64,000 nucleotides of DNA from Procambarus clarkii (GCF_040958095.1 NC_091220.1:18203750-18267749), one strand, 5' to 3'; shown: positions 49,215 through 61,225, counted from the first letter of the stretch. The notes: generated by a model not told the origin, from the letters alone. Program-made: numbers and translations.

Positions 49215-49305
49215 TAAGTTAGGAGGACCTCAACATGTCAAGGAAATGGTGAACTCTTCAAGGAAATGGTGAACTCTGTCAAGGAAATGGTGAATTCACC
49301 AAGAA
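49215..49305. repeat. Short tandem repeat of about 24 bases
   Basis: TCAAGGAAATGGTGAACTCT occurs three times in a row, with a fourth degenerate unit. Confidence 0.6.
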
Positions 49306-49399
49306 TGGTGAATTCTTGGCCCATCGCAGAGGCATTCCTGTCAGAAATTTCGCTTGTGAACAGTTTAATTCCTTACGAAATTGTACCCCATTTTTTCTT

Positions 49400-50568
49400 T
49401 CATGTATTCCTTAGGCACCCTAAAGAGAAAGAATTTAGGATGGTAAAAATAACCTAAGCTACTCTACCCTTTTGAGATGTATATTATTGTTAATAAACGT
49501 ACTTGAATTTGAAAAAGGAAAAATGGACCCAATGCCGACTGTCAGCAGTATCTGTCTGGCAGCAGCCACTATTCTGCAAACCCAATCAGCATGGTTTTGG
49601 GCTCCCCCAGGGCAGTGAAGCAATCTTGAAACCACAAAGGCTGGGTGTTTCCGCACGAGCCTATATCAGTTCTCTCAATGAAGACAAGGCAGTAGTACAA
49701 TTAGATTTCAGAAACGCTTTCAACGCGGTCAAAAAGGAAATGACTCCTAGAGCAGTTCAAGAACATTGCCGAAGCATTCTTCCCATTAATTGGTTCGGCA
49801 GGTTACAGCAAAGTCCTCAACGCTCCTTTTTTTAGCGAGCACAAAGTCAGCAGAAGGAATTCAACAGGGAAGACCCCTTTGCACCCTTTCGCTTCTGCAT
49901 AGTGATTCGCGAAATCACAAGCAGACTGACCAGTGAGCTCAGCATCGTTCCTGGATGATGGGACTCTGGCAGGCACACAAGAGTCCCTGCTGGAAGACCT
50001 GCAGCTGGTAAAGTCACAGACGGAGACCCTGGGTCTCGTCCTTAACCCCTCCAAGTGTGAAATAATTTCATCTAACGAAGTGGTCAATAATGCAGTGAAA
50101 TCAGCTTTACCGAAAGCCTCAGTCATTGAACCCACTGACAGTACACTACTTGGAACCCCTTTGAGTCACAACGTCATTGATGCAATCCTCGAGGAAAAAT
50201 TTAATGACTTATAGAGGATGGAAGAGAATAGAGGACTTTGGTTCTCATGATGCCCTGTACCTTCTCATAAAGTGCCTTGCCTTATCCAGGCTAAAGTACT
50301 TCTTAAGGTATGCACCCACTTTTGGCAGCCCACTATTAAGTCAATTTGACGAGCTCCAGAAGTCAATATACGCAAAGCAACTGCGTTTTCATCCTAGGGC
50401 ATCGCTGGCAAGGAATTAATAGGGAAGATCCTACCAGAGGGCATGAGAAAATTAGTAGGACCTGTCCGAAATGCTATATGCGTGTTAGTGGCTTTGTAAG
50501 AATGTAAAAATATCACTATAATGTAATATCCCCACCCATTGTACCTAATTGTAAATAAAATATTATTC
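49400..50568 (+). mobile_element. LINE reverse transcriptase fragment, preceded by another LINE's tail
   Basis: 49400-49500 is a tail ending TAATAAACGTACTTGAATTT. From 49500, frames read AVVQLDFRNAFNAVKKEM, SASFLDDGTLAGTQESLLED (x-DD catalytic motif), QTETLGLVLNPSKCEI and KYFLRYAPTFGSPLL. It ends with GGACCTGTCCGAAATGCTAT and AATAAAATATTATT. Frames are broken. Confidence 0.8.
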
Positions 50569-52213
50569 ACACCCACATACATCTGGCTCTACCACACCCA
50601 CATACATCTGGGTCTACCACACCCACATACATCTGGGTCTACGACACCCACATACACCTGGGTCTACCACACCCACATACATCTGGATCTACCACACCCA
50701 CATACATCTGGCTCTACCACACCCCCATACATCTGGGTCTACCACACCCACATACATCTGGGTCTACCACACCCACATACATCTGGCTCTACCACACCCC
50801 CATACATCTGGGTCTACCACACCCACATACATCTGGCTCTACCACACCCCCATACATCTGGGTCTACCACACCCCCATACATCTGGGTCTACCACACCCA
50901 CATACATCTGGCTCTACCACACCCCCATACATCTGGGTCTACCACACCCACATACATCTGGGTCTACCACACCCACATACATCTGGCTCTACCACACCCC
51001 CATACATCTGGGTCTACCACACCCACATACATCTGGGTCTACCACACCCACATACATCTGGGTCTACCACACCCCACATACATCTGGCTCTACCACACCC
51101 ACATACATCTGGCTCTACCACACCCCCATACATCTGGGTCTACCACACCCCCATACATCTGGCTCTACCACACCCCCATACATCTGGGTCTACCACACCC
51201 ACATACATCTGGGTCTACCACACCCACATACATCTGGGTCTACCACACCCACATACATCTGGGTCTACCACACCCACATACATCTGGCTCTACCACACCC
51301 ACATACATCTGGCTCTACCACACCCCCATACATCTGGCTCTACCACACCCACATACATCTGGCTCTACCACACCCACATACATCTGGCTCTACCACACCC
51401 ACATACATCTGGCTCTACCACACCCACATACATCTGGGTCTACCACACCCACATACATCTGGGTCTACCACACCCACATACATCTGGCTCTACCACACCC
51501 CCATACATCTGGGTCTACCACACCCCCATACATCTGGGTCTACCACACCCACATACATCTGGCTCTACCACACCCACATACATCTGGGTCTACCACACCC
51601 ACATACATCTGGGTCTACCACACCCACATACATCTGGCTCTACCACACCCCCATACATCTGGGTCTACCACACCCACATACATCTGAGTCTACCACACCC
51701 ACATACATCTGGCTCTACCACACCCCCATACATCTGGGTCTACCACACCCACATACATCTGGCTCTACCACACCCCCATACATCTGGGTCTACCACACCC
51801 CCATACATCTGGGTCTACCACACCCACATACATCTGGCTCTACCACACCCCCATACATCTGGGTCTACCACACCCCCATACATCTGGGTCTACCACACCC
51901 ACATACATCTGGCTCTACCACACCCCCATACATCTGGGTCTACCACACCCACATACATCTGGCTCTACCACACCCACATACATCTGGTTCTACCACACCC
52001 ACATACATCTGGTTCTACCACACCCACATACATCTGGTTCTACCACACCCACATACATCTGGCTCTACCACACCCACATACATCTGGTTCTACCACACCC
52101 ACATACATCTGGTTCTACCACACCCACATACATCTGGTTCTACCACACCCACATACATCTGGCTCTACCACCCCCACATACGTCTCGGCCTCCCAAATTC
52201 ACATACGTCTGCG
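50569..52213. repeat. 25-base satellite, about 64 units
   Basis: Unit CATCTGG-N-TCTACCACACC-C-M-CATA, where N is C, G or T and M is A or C; almost no other variation. It starts right at the 3' end of a LINE. GGTTC units cluster at the right end, and the last units decay. Confidence 0.97.
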
Positions 52214-52455
52214 GGATTCAAAAACAAAACTCATTAAACTTAAGTTTTAATCCCCAATTCGCAGGTTCGTATATATGGACTATACTTTATATCGCAAAAA
52301 ACAGCTCAAAAAAATGTTGTGCACTTACTAGAAGCCTCTTCGTCCCCTCCTTTACCAAACATGAAAATGATATTAATATGCGCAGACACTTCCACATGCA
52401 CACTGAAATTGTATATTCCTTTCCCTCCCACATGCCGGCGGTCACAGCTGCAAAT

Positions 52456-52611
<156 letters not shown>

Positions 52612-52765
52612 TTGTACCAACCACTTGGCCTGATCGGTACAGCGACGGCCTAGGTTCTTGCAGGTCGGCGTTCGATCCTCGATGGTTTAAGTTGTTCGGT
52701 AATGTTCCTTAAGGAGAGTATCAATCCTTTTGAGACGTATCTTATTGTCTTAATAAACGTACTTG
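52612..52765 (+). mobile_element. SINE family 3 head joined to a LINE tail
   Basis: AACCACTTGGCCTGATCGGT and CAGGTCGGCGTTCGATCCTC form the head; the sequence ends with TTAATAAACGTACTTGAAC, the tail seen in LINE fragments at 49400 and 57425. Confidence 0.6.
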
Positions 52766-53004
52766 AACAGTTTTTGTGACTCACGTCCCATACACACCCT
52801 GTTTTTTTTATTTATATATCATATATTTTAAATTTTGTAATTATTAATGTACAACATATGATTCAAATTTTTTATTGAATAGAATTGTATCTTAAAGTAA
52901 TTATTGTCGGGAATCTCTGAACTGGATATATGGTGGTGGCCTGATTTGGAAATTAATTCTGTTAATTAAGAGATGTGGTGAAGGAATTAGCATTTGAAAT
53001 AGAC

Positions 53005-53680
53005 AGATACATATGAATCGCAACTTACTGACGACAAAATAGACTGACGTATATTAATCACAACCTATTGACGACAAAATAGACTGACGCATATGAATCA
53101 CAACTTACTGACGACAAAATAGACTGACGCATATTAATCACAACTTATTGACGACAAAATAGACTGACGTATATTAATCACAACTTACTGACGACAAAAT
53201 AGACTGACGCATATTAATCACAACTTATTGACGACAAAATAGACTGACGTATATTAATCACAAATCGACGACAAAATAGACTGACGCATATGAATCACAA
53301 CTTATCGACGACAAAACAGACTGACGCATATTAATCACAACTTATTGACGACAAAACAGACTGACGCATATTAATCACAACTTATCGACGACAAAATAGA
53401 CTGACGTATATTAATCACAACTTATTGACGACAAAATAGACCGACGCATATTAATCACAACTTATTGACGACAAAACAGACTGACGCATATTAATCACAA
53501 CTTATCGACGACAAAATAGACTGACGTATATTAATCACAACTTATTGACGACAAAATAGACTGACGCATATTAATCACAACTTACTGACGACAAAATAGA
53601 CCGACGCATATTAATCACAACTTACTGACGACAAAATAGACCGACGCATATTAATCACAACTTACTGACGACAAAATCGT
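53005..53680. repeat. 40-base tandem array, about 17 units
   Basis: Unit TTGACGACAAAATAGACTGA then CGCATATTAATCACAACTTA, with C/T variation at CGCATA/CGTATA and one deleted unit near 53262. It ends about 200 bases before the ABCC4-like ATG. Confidence 0.95.
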
Positions 53681-53689
53681 ATAAAACAA

Positions 53690-53884
53690 TTGACATTTAA
53701 AGTTACGTCATTGAGAGAGTGTACGATACGTTTTCCTACCGCCAGAAACATTTGGTCTGGGTTCCTACCAGCTGATCGCGCCACTCTCGCCGCTGCTCGT
53801 GTGCGGCGCGCATGTGTCCTCGTCCCTCTGTGTCTCGTGCACCGCGCGCTCTCTCTCACACCTACTCTCACAAAACGCTTCGAA
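53690..53884 (+). promoter_or_regulatory. CpG-rich 5' region of the ABCC4-like gene
   Basis: The stretch contains many CG dinucleotides (CGCGCC, GCGGCGCGCATG, CACCGCGCGC) in otherwise AT-rich DNA and runs straight into the ATG at 53885. It abuts a 40-base tandem array on its left. No clear TATA box was seen. Confidence 0.45.
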
Positions 53885-53958
53885 ATGGATCAAACGAGAA
53901 GACAGCGGCCTCCAAATCCCCGTGACACGGCGGGGTTCATTAGCAAGATGGTCTTCTG
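53885..53958 (+). CDS. First coding exon of an ABCC4/MRP4-like transporter; rest of gene beyond the window
   Basis: The ATG at 53885 opens MDQTRRQRPPNPRDTAGF then ISKMVF, followed by a TG|GTGAGT donor that splits a tryptophan codon. Arthropod ABCC4-type proteins start with a short basic leader, then NPR-x-x-A-x-x-x-S-x-x-x-F-W-W; this exon fits that pattern and ends where the FWW would be completed. Such proteins are plasma-membrane ABC exporters of organic anions and conjugates. The upstream 190 bases are CpG-rich, as expected for a promoter. No second exon could be found in the remaining 10 kb, so intron 1 must be long. The call rests on about 20 residues. Confidence 0.62.
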
Positions 53959-54074
53959 GTGAGTGTGTTGAGTGGACTGTAGGCGTGAGAGAAGAAAATC
54001 GATGAGAAGCGAGAGCTCATGATTCTGCACACCCTTAGGCTTGTGCCAATGGTGCTTACTGGTGTAATTATCCC

Positions 54075-54470
54075 CTTGTACTGCTGTGGCTTGTGCTGCT
54101 GTGGCGTGTGCTGCTGTGGCGTGTGCTGCTGTGGCGTGTACTGCTGTGGCGTGTACTGCTGTGGCGTGTACTGCTGTGGGTTGTGCTGCTGTGGCTTGTA
54201 CTCCTATGGCTTGTGCTGCTGTAGCTCGTATTCCTGTGCCTTGTGCTGCTGTGGCTTGTACTGCTGTGGCTTGTGCTGCTGTGGCTTGTACTGCTGTGGC
54301 TTGTACTACTCCCCATCAGCTGGTCAGCATGTGCTTCTTTCCCCCCCCCCCTTCTTCCTCTCCCCCATCCCTCCCCTACTCATCCTGTGCTGCTGTGGCT
54401 TGTACTGCTGTGGCTTGTGCTCCCTTGGCTTGTACTGCTGTGGCTTGTACTACTCCCCATCAGCTAGTCA
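54075..54470. repeat. 15-base tandem array in two blocks
   Basis: Unit TGCTGCTGTGGCTTG or TACTGCTGTGGCGTG at 54075-54310 and again at 54388-54460, each followed by ACTACTCCCCATCAGCT. It lies in the presumed intron 1 of the ABCC4-like gene. Confidence 0.9.
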
Positions 54471-54844
54471 GCATGTGCTTCCTCTCCCCCACCCCCCTCC
54501 CCTACTCATTCTGTGCTGCTGCCCCTGTCCACACTCAGCTGGGCTGGTGGTTGTCATTACTTATTACGAACTAGAAACTACAGATTGGCGTTTAGAACGT
54601 CTTGAAGTAGGTCCGTTAATTGTCTCCGTTATGGGAAGTAGATTTGATGTAGGCGTGTTGTTGGGAGGGCTGGTGTAGTATGCTGGTATTTTATATATAT
54701 AATGTTATTTTATATTTGGCGTGACTAGGTATTGTAATAAATTGGGTGCTTGACAATCGTAACGTATTGTAATAATCCATTTTGTGCGTGTGTAAAGCAT
54801 GCTTTGATACGGACATTAGTGTAGCTACGTTTAATTTTCGTTTA

Positions 54845-54965
54845 GTTCATTTATTATGCACCTCGTATCTATATTAGTGGAAAGGGTTACAGAAGCACAT
54901 AATGGGCTCAGGGACTGAACCCCACAATTCATTTGGCTAAGCAAGTTACAATCTTGATGAGCTAG
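54845..54965. repeat. Dispersed repeat
   Basis: GTGGAAAGGGTTACAGAAGC, GCACATAATGGGCTCAGGGA; second copy at 24955-25150. Confidence 0.6.
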
Positions 54966-55017
54966 TTGCAAAATTGTTGCTACGTGGTCCTGGAATCATC
55001 GTTGGTTGGGATGCTGT

Positions 55018-55075
55018 GTACGTAGGTCGATCAGATTAACCACCGTTGGCTCTGGTCAGCAACTGGATGGGTGAC
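55018..55075 (+). repeat. Possible 5S-rRNA-derived fragment
   Basis: GGTCAGCAACTGGATGGGTG followed by AC resembles the 5S rRNA internal promoter (GTTAGTACTTGGATGGGTGAC). The rest of 5S is not recognisable. Confidence 0.3.
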
Positions 55076-55079
55076 ATAA

Positions 55080-56555
55080 ACTTCTCGTGCTTAATAGGAG
55101 TTGACAAGGGTGTTCGCTGCCTCGTACAGTGTTCTATATGTTGTATAATGCCAGTAACACCACTTGCCTTTTGCTGGTGCGATAGTGTGATTCAGAAATT
55201 TGAAACGATCATTTCACAAATGGTAAAAAAATTGTCAAATAAGCCTAAGTGACGAAGCCTAGGAACTAGACCTCACTCTTGAAACCTTCTAGGTACTCGT
55301 CACTAAAATGAGTAGACCAAGTATTTGGTTATCTCCCGTCAACACTAGCGCACATGTCTGTATGAAGTTAGATCGTGGTTTGTGTACAATGTCTGGACAG
55401 GTAAAGTTTATCTATCCGACAGCGATAGAGATAACTAACAGGAGTTAAGATTACGGTGTTTGGTAAATCTTCTGATAAGAAAAGTCGTTCATGAGAATAA
55501 TGCGGTAATTGTTTATCTTAAATAATTATTTGATACCTTTTGTTAATCTTATGAGACTATAGCGTCTGCGTGATAACAAAGTCAGTTGCACTGTTAAAAC
55601 ACATACGAAATGGAACTAGCAAGTCTAAATGGATTCAAAGAACAGCCACTCATTAAAATGATAGGACTGCACGATATATATACAGATGAAAGAGTACAGC
55701 ACTTCCTTTTGACCCCTGACCCCTGCATACCCCACCAAGAAACTAGCATGGACTCGTTAAATTTAGTCCGGTGTTATATAGAGGGGGGAGGTGTCAGCAG
55801 TGTGTGCGGGCGCGTATGCTGAGTAAAGTTTGAAGTTTGGCTTGGCATGCAAAATACTTTAAATGTGCTGATCAGTTCCTGTCTAAAGTGTGTGGCCGGA
55901 CCATAGGTATTGTGGTGCTTTAACTTGCCGAGTTGACTGAAATTGTTTCCATGCAATTCAGTTCAATTCGTAAAATTTGAAATAGTTTCCTGGAACTGTT
56001 TTGACACGTCAGCTCACGCCAACCCATGTTCATCTTGTAGATACGTCAACGTATGTCTCCCACGTTAAAACAGTGTAGCCTCGTATGCAGAAACAATGAT
56101 GATAGTTGTTTATACTGAAGAGTATCGAGACTGTCAAACATTAAATATTTACCTCGCCCAGGGCGGGAGAGTAGCCATTCACTTGGGTGTAGCCTCTTGA
56201 CCCTCGTCATGTAGGTTAGTCCTATATGTTCCGTGAGGTAATAATTTTGACCGGCAAGTGCGTGATGCCTTTGTTCATGGGCTCTGGTGAAGAAACCTTG
56301 GTCACGTTATTATGATGGACTATAGTTATACTAGATTTTGATCATTTATTTTCTGGGAGATGTATGGATCTTCCTATTGGGGAGTGTTGTACTTGCTGCT
56401 ATGGCAGTATGTCCACTCACAAGATGAGTGGCGCTGTCCAATAAACTCGCCCCTTGGGGCAAAATTTAAATTTATGGATTGAATAAAGCACTTAATGGCA
56501 AAAACGATGTACAGGAAGAAGTTCAGAATAAACTATTTACAAATAGTTAGAGGCT
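55080..56555. other. Nothing recognised
   Basis: Probably intron 1 of the ABCC4-like gene. Frames up to 70 codons occur but match nothing I know. Confidence 0.4.
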
Positions 56556-56559
56556 TTGA

Positions 56560-56735
56560 CCAGTAGCGCAATAGGCTACGTCGTCAGCATTAAACAAAGG
56601 GTCCCGGATTCAGTTCTTGGGCAGGAAAAAAAATGGTCAAACTTTTGTTTCATTTCCCATGCCTCTCTTCCTCTAGCAATAAATAGGTATCTGGGAGTTG
56701 GGCAACTGTTGTGGGTTGAATCATGGGGATGGTTA
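56560..56735 (+). mobile_element. Old SINE related to family 1
   Basis: Weak head plus recognisable CTAGCAATAAATAGGTATCTGG and GGGCAACTGTTGTGGG body segments. Confidence 0.5.
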
Positions 56736-56810
56736 GTAATTTGCCAATAGGGGGGGGGGGCTTTGATAATCGCAAGTCATCATGTCCCAGACAACGATAA
56801 ACTATTAAAA

Positions 56811-56896
56811 GGGCTCAGTCGATTAAGACAGCGTCTGGGATGCTCTCGGACGCAGGTTCGAATCCTCGTCACGGCCCTTGTGGATTTGTTTATTAA
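56811..56896 (+). mobile_element. tRNA-headed SINE, family 2
   Basis: GGCTCAGTCGATTAAGACAG and AGGTTCGAATCCTCGTCACG, then CCCTTGTGGATTTGTT; about 85% like the copy at 34432. Confidence 0.65.
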
Positions 56897-57124
56897 CAGG
56901 GCTTTGTCAGTTAAATGTGAGGGAGGAGGAGGGGGGGGGATGTCAGATTGAAGGTGCAGTGACGTCAGAGATTAAGCAAGCCGCAATTTCTATATGACAA
57001 GTATTAAAGCAATGAGGTAGCAGTGCTGAATTTCACTTTCCGATGGTGGTAGTGTTTGATAACTGCACATGCTGTACATGTTTTCTAAAGACGTTTTCTT
57101 CCTCAAATGACGAGTTTGTCCCTG

Positions 57125-57298
57125 GAGTTGAAATTGAAATCAGTTTATTGAGGTAAAATACACACAAAGGGATGAGGTAGCTCAAGCTATTCTCACCCCG
57201 TTCAGTACATCGTGTTAATACATAGACACACATCACAAACAATAAACATATTACCAAACATTCTGAGAGATAAACATATACATTTCCTACCCTGGAGT
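57125..57298 (-). mobile_element. LINE tail (type with TCACCCCGTTCAGTAC)
   Basis: ATCAGTTTATTGAGGTAAAA, then CACAAAGGGATGAGGTAGCT; repeated at 61390 and 61833 in the same orientation. Confidence 0.7.
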
Positions 57299-57424
57299 TC
57301 ATTGGTTAGTGTATGAGATGTGTTACCTACCCTACAGACATACACATGTTCATATTATAATACTCTTCCCCCCCCCCTGCTATTCCCCTTACTCGCTTAG
57401 TACCCCAGCTATTTCTACCCCAGG

Positions 57425-57500
57425 GGGGAAGAAATAGCCTAAGCTACTCTATCCCTTTCAGATGTATTTATTGCTTATCTCAATAAACATACTTGAACTT
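57425..57500 (+). mobile_element. LINE tail
   Basis: AAATAGCCTAAGCTACTCTA and TCTCAATAAACATACTTGAA; the same 3' end as the LINE at 20325. Confidence 0.7.
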
Positions 57501-57799
57501 ACCCCAGCTTAACACTACTTGCAAGCTCAGTGTGACCCCCACTGAAATGCCAGCTAATATTAAAACTGAAATAAATAAAACTTTGAGGGGGGGGGACGCA
57601 ACAAATGAAGGGTTATTAATTTTAAATATACACTGCCACCACCTTCCTGAATGTGCCAACACTACTGATCTCCCAGGAAGGACAGAAATCGATAATATAG
57701 AAACTTTAGGAAAGAAAGGGACGTAGGAATCTTGGTTATAATCTTGTGGATTAAATATAGAAATCTTTACTTATTGAGGATTCAAGGGCAACTCTGAAA

Positions 57800-57945
57800 T
57801 AAACAGCCTTACTGCCCGAAACGCATTGCGTAATAGTGGCTTTAGGCATTGTATGTACTAGCTCTATCTATATATTGATCCATTAATGTAACATCACTTG
57901 TATGTATGTACCTTACCTGAATAAACATATTTATTATTTATTTAT
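57800..57945 (+). mobile_element. LINE tail (GCCCGAAACGC type)
   Basis: ACTGCCCGAAACGCATTGCG to CCTTACCTGAATAAACATAT, then a TTTA-rich end; matches 44383-44530. Confidence 0.7.
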
Positions 57946-58430
57946 AAATGGAGAACACGGGGAGATTTCTAGTACAGTACATAAAAACCACATATAATAA
58001 TGACTGCATTAATAAAAGTGGGAACAAATAACTAAACAAAATACCTTAATAATCACTTTATTTAACAAAGACGTGTATATTTATATCCTAGCTGTAATTA
58101 CCCTACGAGGCAATGGCATCTACTGACGGACATGAATACTCAAGTGCACATTACCTTAACCTGATACCGGCCACAGATGTTGAATGGCTGTCCTCAGGCC
58201 CTGAAAGGATCTGTCCCAAGACGCTGACTAATCTTTTCTTAACACGCTTACCAGTGGAAAAAGTTCCACCCCAACTAAGTTCCTTAGGCCCAATAAACCC
58301 CGCCTCTCAAAGTCTAGAGCCAATCAATTCAAGTCCTGCTCTCAATTTTTGGTCCAGCCAACCAGTGCTATGACTAACTCCGTCCCCTCTCCCCCCCCAA
58401 GGCCTCCCTGGACTTTCAACCAATCAAGCT

Positions 58431-58687
58431 CCTGGGGCCAGATTCACGAAAGTACTTATGCAAGCACTTACGAACCTTTTCTCAATCTTTGGCAGCTTTG
58501 TTTCCAATTATTAAACAGTTAATGAGCTCCGAAACACCAGGAGGCTGTTTATAACAATAACAACAGTTGATTGGCAAGTTTTCATGCTTGTAAACTGTTT
58601 AATAAATGTAACCAAAGCCGTCAGAGATTGAAGAAAGATGTACACGTTCGTAAGTGCTTGCGTAACTGCTTCGTGACTGGCCCCAGG
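58431..58687. mobile_element. MITE with long imperfect terminal inverted repeats
   Basis: CCTGGGGCCAGATTCACGAA and its complement TTCGTGACTGGCCCCAGG bound the element. The inverted repeats extend about 45 bases and the interior is also partly palindromic (TTAAACAGTT, AACTGTTTAA). No transposase. Confidence 0.75.
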
Positions 58688-58999
58688 CTAGGTATAGGCA
58701 TGTGCTTTAGGGCCTGTTTCTCTTGACCGAAATCTCACGTAATTGGAACTAAGCAGTACGACCAACTCGTCGGAAAAAGCTGGTCTAGCCAGCGACCCAA
58801 GTGAAATTTGAGAACTACTATTTTATGGCACTGAGTTTTTCTGGCCCTCAATTTGTCAATGGCTATAGACGGGACAGGACTGGGAGGGGGGGGGGAGATT
58901 GGTAGGATTGGTGACGAGGATTAGGGAATAGGAGGATTGGGAAAGAAGGGGACATATGGCCTGCGGCGGAAGGGCAGTGTCCCTTGCCTACCGAAACTT

Positions 59000-59780
59000 G
59001 ACTAACCGTTTATGACAGGAAAGACCCAACAAGGGAGGGGGAAGAATGAAAAAGGGAGGGAAAGACGGAGGGAGAAGGGAGAAGCTATGGTCTGAGCACA
59101 AATCACTAAAATATAGTGTAAATCGAGACGTGGCTCAGGTGTCGCGCACTATTTACGTCTCAATACGCTACTTGTATGAACATGTCTGCAGTGTAAGTAA
59201 CAAATCTCCGACACTAACGAGTCAAGACACCTGGCTCAAGTGTCGCTCACGCTATTCATATATACTGGCATCAAAGACGTTATCTCGCCTGCATATACTT
59301 TATGGCAACTATCAATATAGTATAAACCCTTGCTAATGTGACAGGCTAGTTATGCTTTTTATAAGTCTGGTGCTACAGAAAAGTTTCCTTTTTTTTCTTT
59401 TTGTCCCTCATCTTCCTGACCGCGAATTTTTTGTTGTTTCTCCTGTTGAAGTGTCGTATACCAAGCTTCCTTGAAGCCCTTACAAACGAAACTTATCAAC
59501 AACACAAAATACTCCCCCTAAAAAGGGGTGGCTCTCGTAAAGGCAATGCTTCACAGCTGTTTGAATTGTAAACACTTTTGTGCTATTGATTCTAGTTCTA
59601 TAGGCACTTGCCAAAGAATAAAGCGTTGGCGCAATTTCATTCTTTGTCACCATCTTTGCAAATATGGTTTGCTATTGTCAAGAAGCCTGTTATAGGGTTA
59701 CAGAGGTTCCTTGAAGTTTAGGACGACAAATGCCATTCATCAGGCTTCAACCCACAACAGTTACTCGGCTCCCAGGGATA
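59000..59780. other. Nothing recognised
   Basis: Mixed-composition DNA with purine-rich GGGAGGG runs near 59030; no homology seen. Confidence 0.35.
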
Positions 59781-59782
59781 CC

Positions 59783-59962
59783 AACCACTTGGGCTGGACA
59801 GTAGAGTGACGGTCTCCCCTCATGCAGGTTCAATCCCCGACCGTCTAAATGATTGGGCACCATACCCCCCATCCTGTCCCATCCCTAATCCTTATCCATT
59901 ACCAGTGCTATATAGTCGTAATGACTTTGCCCTTCTTCCTGATGGTTCAATCGGTACATGGA
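59783..59962 (+). mobile_element. SINE, family 3
   Basis: AACCACTTGGGCTGGACAGT, then GCAGGTTCAATCCCCGACCG and GTGCTATATAGTCGTAATGA. Confidence 0.65.
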
Positions 59963-60059
59963 GAATCAAGCCATGTACTGATTGGCATTTTTTTTTTTTT
60001 TTTTAGGGATAGTCCTGCGCGGGCCCTAAGCCTCTGGCTGGCCCACTAAGTGTTGCTTG

Positions 60060-61055
60060 TTTGTTTTAATTGGGCGGAGTATGAGTATTTGACTCGTATG
60101 GTCGCTTCAGTAAAATTTTGCCCCATGTGTTTAACAACTTCTGCTCTGTCGAATCAAAGTTGAAATCTTAATGGGTTTGTAACTGTGCACTTAGATAATG
60201 TTCCAGTGGTGTGTCGGTAATGCATGCTTGGTGAACAGAGGCAGTCAATGTGTGAAAATATGCCCAAATGCACTATTCGCCAAGACTAGCAAGGAAATAC
60301 ATCTGCAGGATTTAAAAATAAAATTTCGGTAGGGATTCCTTTGATTAGAAATTAAATATTACAGAATTCCTATGAAGCCATTTAAATTTTGTCGAAAATA
60401 GAATCGTTCCACAGGCTGTGTTCAGTGTAAATAAAGCCTAACCCCTGAAGGGGGGTTAGGCTTTATTTGCTGCTAGTATAGGACTGATGACTTCACTTGA
60501 AACCTTTCAAGAAAGGTCTTTTTTTGTGCCTATGTGTATAATCTAATGCACAATATGCATATTATATAGGATAAATCACATTTTATGGATGCGACATTGA
60601 ATTAATTGGAATTCATGTTGACAAAATTGTGTACCTGTAGGACTCGGCAACAGAGGCCTGACAGAAATTACATAATTGTTATATATAAAAAGCTTGGTGG
60701 TCAAAGAACTTGAACTGTGTAGTGTGTACAGAGCTGCATCTATGACAGAAACCTTGTGTTGCTATGGTTACTCGTCTACACTGACTTTCTCTCCCAATAT
60801 TTATTCAATGATTTTTGGCGTCACAACTTGATATACAATTTTGTCTCTGATTTTAATATAAACAATTGCTTTAACATGCCACTTTTTTTAGGGTGGAGGG
60901 GGGCTTTAAGTTGAAGATCAAAGGAGGTATGTTTGATTTTTGTTTAATCGTGCGCCCGACACCGCCGCTCTTGGCCAGGGACCATGTGGATGAACAACTA
61001 GTTTTTGCCTCTGTATATTTATATACAGTGTAACTCTTGTATCTTCAGTATTACA
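60060..61055. other. Nothing recognised apart from one hairpin
   Basis: AT-rich DNA containing only the hairpin at 60429. Confidence 0.4.
60429..60468. repeat. Perfect 17-bp hairpin
   Basis: AAATAAAGCCTAACCCC and its exact complement with a six-base loop. It could act as a transcript end or be a young inverted duplication. Confidence 0.8.
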
Positions 61056-61059
61056 TTGA

Positions 61060-61225
61060 GGATCCCTGAGGTTGAATTACAGACTGTCGCCAGGAGACAA
61101 CCCCACAACTGTTGTCAAATTCCCGGGTACCTACTGCTAGGTGAACAGATGCATTAGGCTAGAAGAAACGTGCCCAACTATTTTGGTCCCGCCCTGGAAT
61201 CGAACCCGAGGTTTTAAATTGTGGT
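61060..61225 (-). mobile_element. Old SINE related to family 1
   Basis: CGGGTACCTACTGCTAGGTG and CCTGGAATCGAACCCGAGG correspond to the body and B box of family 1; otherwise decayed. Confidence 0.5.

Noticed and set aside
50539-51687. 382-codon open frame rich in HTHIHLGLPHPHTSG
   Set aside because: It is the 25-base satellite read in frame; the unit has no stop codon, and three units make a 25-residue period. No start context, splice signals or family.
50569-52213. CRISPR-like array
   Set aside because: Units are contiguous with no unique spacers, and the DNA is eukaryotic.
54019-54678. Cysteine-rich 219-codon frame
   Set aside because: Translation of a 15-base tandem repeat (CTGCTGTGGCTTG); not a cysteine-rich peptide gene.
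55610-55822. 70-codon frame as exon 2 of the ABCC4-like gene
   Set aside because: Phase and sequence do not fit the segment expected after the FWW motif; no acceptor in the right phase.
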